A stretch of 8,294 nucleotides of DNA. Origin: Bacillota bacterium (GTDB lineage Bacteria; Bacillota; Proteinivoracia; UBA4975). The stretch covers positions 1-8,294 of the forward strand of contig JAAYHI010000094.1 of the NCBI GenBank assembly GCA_012727415.1, read 5' to 3'. Position numbers and translations under genes: made by a program. Positions within the stretch are counted from its first letter, which is position 1. Every line of letters starts with the position of its first letter. This document shows positions 1 through 5,141 of this stretch, piece by piece. The notes beneath the pieces were generated by a model. That model made no database searches and had not been told where the DNA came from. It saw nothing but the letters and a program-made list of their open reading frames with translations.

Positions 1-137
1 CCCATAGTCTCATCCCTTTTGCCCTATCTCCATCAACCTCTAAATAACCCTCGCCCATATCTGCTATACAATCTTTCCCTTCCTATCAGATCTTTCCACT
101 TTGCTTTTGCCATATGATCTTACCTCATTAAGTACTA

Positions 138-192
138 GGGCTTGGGCCCAGTATAGAACCTCTGCGGGAACAGCCGCCCGCTGAATAAGCCC
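138..192. repeat. Nested inverted repeats (possible structured RNA)
   Basis: An outer 6-bp arm pair (GGGCTT at 138-143, AAGCCC at 187-192) encloses an inner 5-bp pair (GCGGG at 164-168, CCCGC at 177-181) with an 8-nt loop. A GGGCCC palindrome abuts the outer arm. These are G+C-rich stems in an otherwise A+T-rich stretch. No T-run follows closely on either strand, so a simple terminator is not favoured. Confidence 0.45.
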
Positions 193-218
193 GATATTTC
201 GATACCCGTATTAACCCT

Positions 219-263
219 TAACAACAGAAAGCTCACGGCAAAAACGGATTCTTGTCATGAGCT
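219..263 (-). terminator. Possible terminator downstream of the HEAT-like gene
   Basis: Just after the HEAT-like gene stop, the minus strand has an 8-bp stem, AGCTCATG (263-256) with CGTGAGCT (237-230). It contains one G-T wobble and an 18-nt loop. A T-rich tail, TTTCTGTTGTT, follows the 3' arm. The loop is long and the T-run interrupted, so this is only a plausible weak terminator. Confidence 0.27.
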
Positions 264-283
264 AAAATGATATTACTTCCGCA

Positions 284-895
284 TTATTCCTTGCATGAAT
301 CAAATTCGCCTCTAAGGAACTTTTCCAGAAGTACTTTCCTCTCCTCTTTATCGTCTGACATTAACTTTCGTGCTAACGAAACTGTAGAGGTTAGCTCACT
401 AATACTCCGTGGGTCCCTTATATATCCTGTGTTATGAAGTATTCCAGTTATTGCTGTACTGCGATTATCTGGGTTTTCACTGTTAATGTAAACCTCCTTC
501 AAAAAACTCAGAACATCTTCATCGGGAGGCAGATAGGATAGCATTGCTACTGTCTCAATATTATCCTTATCAGCTTTATAACGAGACTTAAATACTTTCA
601 AGTATCGGGCATCCTTTGTCGCTCTATACAAGGCATCCGCAACGTCTAGACTCCCCGTCTTCCTAAGCATTCTTTTAAGGGCACCAATACCATCATAGTT
701 CCTTAATTTAGGGAGAAACTGTGCCAGTTGAGTGTCTTTGTTTTTATGAAAGGTCTCCCATATTATTTTTTCAACCTCATCCCGCTCCCAGTCATATATC
801 TGCTCCATTATGAGCGGATAATAGCCGTCCTTCCTTTTGTAACCAGTGGCGTTAACTCCTTCAATTAAATACTTGTATGCCCTGCTATTTTCCAT
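284..895 (-). CDS. HEAT-like helical-repeat protein, possible immunity protein
   Basis: This is a 203-aa protein with no signal peptide or membrane segment, so it is probably cytoplasmic. It is almost entirely charged amphipathic helix: IYDWERDEVEKII and LAQFLPKL near residues 33-70, and DVLSFLKEVYI followed by NRSTAITGILHNTG near 128-155. This is the texture of HEAT/Armadillo-like folds. I chose ATG 895 because GAGGTG lies 7 nt upstream; an in-frame TTG at 910 has no such site. The start lies inside the end of the preceding 45-codon tail, whose TAG is at 885-887, so the two were translationally coupled. Small helical proteins coupled to the 3' end of a large secreted multidomain gene are often immunity proteins in polymorphic toxin loci. 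That role is inferred from context; I cannot name a family. Its codons are A+T-richer than those of the upstream operon. Confidence 0.8.
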   Translation of the reverse strand: MENSRAYKYLIEGVNATGYKRKDGYYPLIMEQIYDWERDEVEKIIWETFHKNKDTQLAQFLPKLRNYDGIGALKRMLRKTGSLDVADALYRATKDARYLKVFKSRYKADKDNIETVAMLSYLPPDEDVLSFLKEVYINSENPDNRSTAITGILHNTGYIRDPRSISELTSTVSLARKLMSDDKEERKVLLEKFLRGEFDSCKE

Positions 896-902
896 TTGTA
901 AA

Positions 903-908
903 CACCTC
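903..908 (-). promoter_or_regulatory. Ribosome binding site that fixes the HEAT-like gene start
   Basis: GAGGTG on the minus strand lies 7 nt before ATG 895. It is inside the coding region of the upstream tail, consistent with coupled translation of the two. Confidence 0.6.
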
Positions 909-1006
909 AATTATCTTAGTAATAAAGCCCGCCTCTATTCTCTCACTGATAATACGAGACTCCACCCTTTCATACATCGGACCAATATACGTCATTGGAT
1001 GAACGT

Positions 1007-1020
1007 AGGTGACATCACCT
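1007..1020. repeat. 14-bp palindrome spanning the Ig-array stop codon
   Basis: The sequence AGGTGACATCACCT has two perfect 6-bp arms around a 2-bp centre that is not self-complementary in register but reads CA/TG. The TGA stop of the Ig-array gene (1015-1017) lies within it. It marks the point where Ig-like coding gives way to unrelated sequence. Confidence 0.7.
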
Positions 1021-4000
1021 GTAGCGCAGGGTGTACGAGATTTCCTGATTGATGAAGCCGCTGAAATCATTACTTAATTCAATTCTCGGCGACGTGCGGT
1101 CATATATCACCTGACTGGCCGGACTGTTCGCTTCCTGGATGCTCAGCCTGTTGCCGGCCTGGTCAACTATGGTGCAGGCAAAGGGTATAACGCCCTCACT
1201 TAAGCTGCTTTCAGCATCCCGGATTGAATAGGACATCGACAATTCGCTGCTGTTGTTCCCTGACACAGAGACACTCCGGGCGAAGATACTGCCGGATTCG
1301 AATCGCGCCTGATGATTTACTTCAATGGATACCGTGACGGTATCTCCGTTTTTTGCATAAGCCGGATTAGGACCATTGGAACTAATAGCGGTCACGGCTT
1401 CAAGGGGTGCAAAGTAGCGAATCACATTGAGCCCAGCGGTTTTCTTGCTCTCTGTTCTCAGAGCGTTCCCCGCTTCATCTTCCATATCAAATTCAAACTC
1501 AATCCTTGCCAGGTCAGGCAAATCGCCATTCTTCACTGTATGTGTCATCGTCCAGCCCACAGCCAGGGACCCCTTGGTTTTTGAAACATTGGCAGCTGGA
1601 ATTAGAGCATTCGCAACTCTGACCCCGGAAAGCATTACATCGTGGTTGGTTGTAAACGAAATTGTAATGCGATCACCGTCTTTTGCGTACCGACTGTGGT
1701 CATTGACATTGCTGGAGAAGATTTTCATTCCGCTGACTGTTATCGGCGCAAAGTATTTGACTTTGTTGGTAACGACCATGCTTTCATCGGCGGTAACCGG
1801 GGCATTGCCCGCGCAGTCACTGGCGGTAAATGCCAGGCTGACAAATTCATTGTCGGCAGTATGGTCGTTCACGACAGTGTACAGTGCAGTCCAGTTCATC
1901 CCGTCATCGCTGCTGAACTCTGCTTCCATCCCCGCTATTTTTACCTCGGACAAGGACACAGGATGGGTGGTATTGAAGGTAACTTCTATGACATCGCCAT
2001 TCTTCGCTAGATTCGCCGCTTTCGCGTTGTTTGAAACCATAGCCAGATTGTTAATGACAATTGGCGCCTGGTATCGGATGGGTTCCAGGTCAAGATGAGT
2101 CCGGGTCAGGGGTGTGTTGCCTGCAGCATCCCAGGCAGTAAAGTGGAAGGGAATATCTGTATTGTCCTCAATATCCCCGCCGGCAACCACATAGACAGCC
2201 AGCCACTTCATCCCTCCACCCAGGTCGACAGGTGTCACTGCCTGCCCTGCAATCCACATATCCCTGATCATCACCGGATGACTGGTGGCAAAAGAAAGGG
2301 TTACCCGGTCGCCAATTTTAGCATAAACGGGATTTGGATTTCCCGAGGTAAACTCCATGCGTGTAAAGGCTTTCTCCAGGGGCGGGAAATAGCGAATAGC
2401 CGGGGCATCGGCATGGCTTTTTTGCACAGGGGCATTTCCCGCTGCATCGGTAATATCAAAGGAAAATGTAATGTCAGTGTAGCCCGGGATGTCATGGTCC
2501 CTCAACAGATAGGTGCCAGTCCAAACTAAGCCGTCATCGGAAGTAAAAGCAACGGGCCTGTCTGCAATCAGAGCATTTTCGATGCTGACGGGATGGGTTG
2601 CAGTGAGGGTAATGGTGACGGTGTCTCCGTCCTTAGCGTAATGGGTCGCAATCTCGTTGTCGGAGCAGAAATCCAAAGCCGCAATTGCATCCGCTATCGG
2701 GGCATAGTAGCGCACATTAATCCCAGCCTGAGTTTCAGTCACCACAGTGATATTGCCCGCTTCATCAGTCAAGGTAACCGCGAAAGGAATATCTGTATTG
2801 TCGGTGTCCACCATGCCGTTGGCGAGGGTCAGCGCTCCCGACCATATCCCCTGTTCATCCTTGTGAAAATCCACTTGCTGGCCGGCAACCAAAGCACTGA
2901 TGACTACTGCATCATCTTTTTCTGAGGTCAAGGCGACTGTAACCCTGTCGCCATCTTTGGCCAGGAGCGGGGAATTAGGATTGTCCGATGAAACCGACAA
3001 GCTGGTAACTTGAATCGGCCCCCGATAAAGGACCTGTCTGCCCGGAGGCAGGTCATTGTTGGTATAGGTCTTGCGGAGAAACGATTTCTTGCGCACAGCA
3101 GTAAATTCGAAACTGACAAATTCACCATCTGCCAGGTCACCATTGGCCAAGGTATACTTGCCAGTCCAAACCTTGTCTCCCCCGGGGATTTGCTGGCTGG
3201 TGAAATTAACTGGATGTCCTGCAATCTTGGCATCGCTGATCTGGTTAATATGTTTAGAGGTGATAAAGGTAACCGTTATCTCATCGCCATCTTTTGCCAA
3301 CCTTGGATTAGCATTGTTTGAGACGATACTGAGCTCCTCCACGGCAATCGGGGCGAAATAGAGCACCGGTGGCGAAGTGATCGCGGTATGGTCGACAGGC
3401 AAAATATTGCCGTAGGCATCGGCAGCTGTAAACTGGAAATTTACAGGCTCCTCGGTTTCCAAGCCCTCTTCCCCGGTAATGGTATAGGTTCCCGACCATA
3501 CCCTGCCGTCGCCCTGGCTTTCAAACTCGACGCTCTGGCCGGCAATACTTGCCTCACTTATCGTTACACTGGTGGCAGTGGTAACAGAGACCGTAACGGT
3601 ATCACCAATAAGGGCCACATCCGGCTCAGGATTATTGGAGACAATCGATAAATCCTGAATGGCAATCGGAGCAATATAGCGAATTGAGCTCTCCTGTTCA
3701 ACAACCAGGAAACCGCCAGATTCATTGGTTGCAACAAATGCATAGGAGATAAAATCGTTGTCGGCTAAATGCTGTTCATCGCCCGTTATTGTATAAGCGC
3801 CTGCCCAAATGCAGCCTTCCTCGTCGAGGGCAGTGAACTCTGACTCTACACCGGCAATTCGGGCCCCGCTGATTGTAACCGGCATGTCAGCCTCTACGGT
3901 AACAGTAATTGTATCGCCGCAAATCGCCACCAAGCCGATAGGATTACTGGAAACAACGTCAATGCTCCTGATGAAAACTGGCAGGCAGTAGAGGACGCTG

Positions 4001-4818
4001 TCAGCAGTATCCCCGTCAGTGAGGGTAACCGGCGGATTCCCCGCCTCATCATTTAGTACCAGGGAAAAATCCAATGCCGTTCCCGGCTCAAATACACCTT
4101 CAGGTATGGTATATGCGCCGGTCCACTCCATGCCTGCATCGTTAAGAGAGCTGAATTCCACCGCATGTCCGGCAATCTTGCCCGCATTTACCTGCACCGG
4201 ATGGGCAGTGTTAAAAGTAACAAATACAGTATCACCATCAACTGCAATTGCAGGTGAATCATTGTCGGAGAAGAAACGCAAATTATCTGCGGCAATCTCG
4301 GCAAAAAAGGTTACCGTTTCGGTGTCCAGGCACACTGTTTCCTCAATCCCGTCATGGCTGCCGGTAACCATTACCGGTATCGGCTGGTAGTCGGCTGCAT
4401 CTCCGGCCTTCAGGGTATATTCAGCAGTCCAGGTTGTCCTGTCGTCGCCGGGATAGGCTTCGGCCCCCTGTCCGGCAATGAGTACCCAGACATCATCCAA
4501 CGCCAGGACAGACTGGAAACAGACTGTGATTGTATCCCCGACTTTGGCCAGCGAGGGATTGGCATTATTGGAGACAACACTGATGATCTCAATTCCCAGT
4601 TCGCTGTTGTCCGAAGTGCCTATGGCCCCCTGGCCTAAATCTTCCTGGGACCAATTGCCACCGCCGCTGTTTGAACAATAGTCGGATGCAGTGGCGGAAA
4701 TCGAAGTGGCGAGAGCAGGATTATTTCTTGCAGCAATAATCGCCGCCAGAGAGGCGACCACTGCCAGAATACACAGGCCAACTTTTATCTTAGTCCTGCC
4801 AGCAAACCAAACTGCCAA
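1015..4818 (-). CDS. Secreted multi-module Ig-like repeat protein, truncated at module 12
   Basis: This is a 1267-aa exported protein. Residues 8-38 are a signal peptide or N-terminal anchor: basic TKIK, a hydrophobic core VGLCILAVVASLAAIIAA, then a possible cleavage site after NPALA. A Gly/Ser-rich linker leads to eleven tandem beta-rich modules of 102-113 aa starting near residues 76, 179, 284, 389, 494, 604, 714, 819, 924, 1030 and 1143. The module consensus is SNN-x4-AK-x-GD-x-[VI]TV, then [AK]IAG, WTG-x-YT, DAAGN and RY-x-AP. This is typical of adhesin-type Ig folds. A twelfth module starts at DRTSPRIEL with a different sequence and stops 20 residues later. No LPxTG motif, S-layer domain or other anchor is present. 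The start is TTG 4818, with GGGGGG 8 nt upstream and 14 nt after the preceding stop, so it belongs to the kinase operon. The abrupt end suggests a lost C-terminal effector or anchor domain. Confidence 0.85.
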   Translation of the reverse strand: MAVWFAGRTKIKVGLCILAVVASLAAIIAARNNPALATSISATASDYCSNSGGGNWSQEDLGQGAIGTSDNSELGIEIISVVSNNANPSLAKVGDTITVCFQSVLALDDVWVLIAGQGAEAYPGDDRTTWTAEYTLKAGDAADYQPIPVMVTGSHDGIEETVCLDTETVTFFAEIAADNLRFFSDNDSPAIAVDGDTVFVTFNTAHPVQVNAGKIAGHAVEFSSLNDAGMEWTGAYTIPEGVFEPGTALDFSLVLNDEAGNPPVTLTDGDTADSVLYCLPVFIRSIDVVSSNPIGLVAICGDTITVTVEADMPVTISGARIAGVESEFTALDEEGCIWAGAYTITGDEQHLADNDFISYAFVATNESGGFLVVEQESSIRYIAPIAIQDLSIVSNNPEPDVALIGDTVTVSVTTATSVTISEASIAGQSVEFESQGDGRVWSGTYTITGEEGLETEEPVNFQFTAADAYGNILPVDHTAITSPPVLYFAPIAVEELSIVSNNANPRLAKDGDEITVTFITSKHINQISDAKIAGHPVNFTSQQIPGGDKVWTGKYTLANGDLADGEFVSFEFTAVRKKSFLRKTYTNNDLPPGRQVLYRGPIQVTSLSVSSDNPNSPLLAKDGDRVTVALTSEKDDAVVISALVAGQQVDFHKDEQGIWSGALTLANGMVDTDNTDIPFAVTLTDEAGNITVVTETQAGINVRYYAPIADAIAALDFCSDNEIATHYAKDGDTVTITLTATHPVSIENALIADRPVAFTSDDGLVWTGTYLLRDHDIPGYTDITFSFDITDAAGNAPVQKSHADAPAIRYFPPLEKAFTRMEFTSGNPNPVYAKIGDRVTLSFATSHPVMIRDMWIAGQAVTPVDLGGGMKWLAVYVVAGGDIEDNTDIPFHFTAWDAAGNTPLTRTHLDLEPIRYQAPIVINNLAMVSNNAKAANLAKNGDVIEVTFNTTHPVSLSEVKIAGMEAEFSSDDGMNWTALYTVVNDHTADNEFVSLAFTASDCAGNAPVTADESMVVTNKVKYFAPITVSGMKIFSSNVNDHSRYAKDGDRITISFTTNHDVMLSGVRVANALIPAANVSKTKGSLAVGWTMTHTVKNGDLPDLARIEFEFDMEDEAGNALRTESKKTAGLNVIRYFAPLEAVTAISSNGPNPAYAKNGDTVTVSIEVNHQARFESGSIFARSVSVSGNNSSELSMSYSIRDAESSLSEGVIPFACTIVDQAGNRLSIQEANSPASQVIYDRTSPRIELSNDFSGFINQEISYTLRYR
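1081..4593 (-). repeat. Eleven tandem Ig-like modules (coding repeat array)
   Basis: The eleven units average about 106 codons. They are recognised by the recurring AK-x-GD-x-[IV]TV turn, an IAG motif about 25 residues later, W-x-[GA]-x-Y-T at mid-module and an acidic loop ending AGN. Divergence between units is high (some have lost the IAG, WTG or AGN motif), so the array looks old. No two modules appear nearly identical by eye. Module 5 replaces the AGN loop with a basic insert (RKKSFLRKTY). Confidence 0.8.
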
Positions 4819-4832
4819 GCCAATTTCCCCCC

Positions 4833-5141
4833 TTACCCTTTTTGCCCAAAATGTGTTTCCGGCAAAACTTCCGTCCCGTCTTCCAGTAAAGTCGTATCCT
4901 CTTGAAACTCCGCTACTGGTCTCCCCTCTGCGTCAAGCACATCTGTATCCATATCTCCAGAATCAGCAGGGATAATCCTTAGAGTGCCGGAAGCCTGTGC
5001 CCCTTGCACTATACGTTTGCTTCCCATTTTCATGAAGTACCTGATTGCAGCGGGGATTCGCAGGTAGAAAAACAAGAATATAGCCGCCAGCAGCGAGGCT
5101 GCAGACAATACCAGCCCGCCATAGAAAAATGCCTCGTACAT
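4833..5141 (-). CDS. Small single-pass membrane protein with a threonine-motif cytoplasmic tail; likely kinase partner
   Basis: This is a 102-aa protein. Residues 5-27 form one hydrophobic helix (FFYGGLVLSAASLLAAIFLF). R28, R34, K38, K42 and R43 follow it, so the positive-inside rule puts the C-terminus in the cytoplasm. The tail is acidic and probably disordered, with three T-x-[VL]-L motifs: TDVL (66-69), TTLL (83-86) and TEVL (90-93). From memory, small membrane proteins beside clostridial Ser/Thr kinases can carry repeated ETTVL-like motifs; I could not check this. The ATG overlaps the kinase stop (TAATG), with GGAGG 7 nt upstream, so translation is coupled. I infer a kinase substrate or docking protein whose phosphothreonines could recruit FHA-domain proteins. 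No enzymatic motif is visible. Confidence 0.75.
   Translation of the reverse strand: MYEAFFYGGLVLSAASLLAAIFLFFYLRIPAAIRYFMKMGSKRIVQGAQASGTLRIIPADSGDMDTDVLDAEGRPVAEFQEDTTLLEDGTEVLPETHFGQKG

Larger units (their letters stand above)
1..283. other. Left-edge region without an intact gene; hairpins and a possible broken coding remnant
   Basis: No intact gene is visible. On the minus strand, one frame is open for 48 codons from about 210 to 67 and reads protein-like (for example AEVLYWAQALVLNEV). It then stops, while a neighbouring frame continues to the window edge (for example DCIADMGEGYLEVDG). Joining the two needs a single-base shift near 70-80 in a purine-rich run. Purine-rich DNA gives K/E/G/R-rich translations in every frame, so the coding case is weak. 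The same stretch contains nested inverted repeats at 138-192. A structured RNA or the edge of a mobile element is an alternative. I do not recognise a family. Confidence 0.3.
885..1022 (-). pseudogene. Orphaned C-terminal tail of a lost coding region (toxin-tip-like)
   Basis: About 45 codons are open from the junction near 1022 to the TAG at 885-887, in a frame one base off that of the Ig-array gene. The translation (TGDVTYVHPMTYIGPMYERV, then a helical, charged stretch ending TKIIEVFTNGK) does not resemble the Ig modules. There is no usable start with a ribosome binding site: ATG 995 has none at proper spacing. It reads as the last part of a longer protein. The coupled HEAT-like gene overlaps its stop. 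I infer the C-terminal tip of a secreted effector whose body was deleted. Alternatives are the 3' end of the Ig-array gene itself reached by +1 frameshifting, or a sequencing error restoring the fusion. Confidence 0.5.

Noticed and set aside
896..910. TTG 910 as the start of the HEAT-like gene
   Set aside because: ATG 895 has GAGGTG 7 nt upstream, while TTG 910 has no site at useful spacing and overlaps that binding site.
885..1070. 61-codon minus-strand frame starting at ATG 1070 as a real gene
   Set aside because: Its first ~16 codons are the Ig-array gene read in the wrong frame; only the part after about 1022 looks like protein, and the ATG has no ribosome binding site.
1427..2098. 223-codon plus-strand open frame antisense to the Ig-array gene
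   Set aside because: It lies wholly inside strong coding sequence on the other strand, lacks a ribosome binding site and has no domain texture; the repeats keep the antisense frame open by composition.
1081..4593. CRISPR array or DNA-level tandem repeat
   Set aside because: The periodicity is in the encoded protein; the DNA units differ strongly and there is no short repeat with uniform spacers.
4851..4865. LPETH in the small membrane protein, resembling a sortase LPxTG motif
   Set aside because: The motif lacks the final Gly, no hydrophobic segment or basic tail follows, and topology places it in the cytoplasm.
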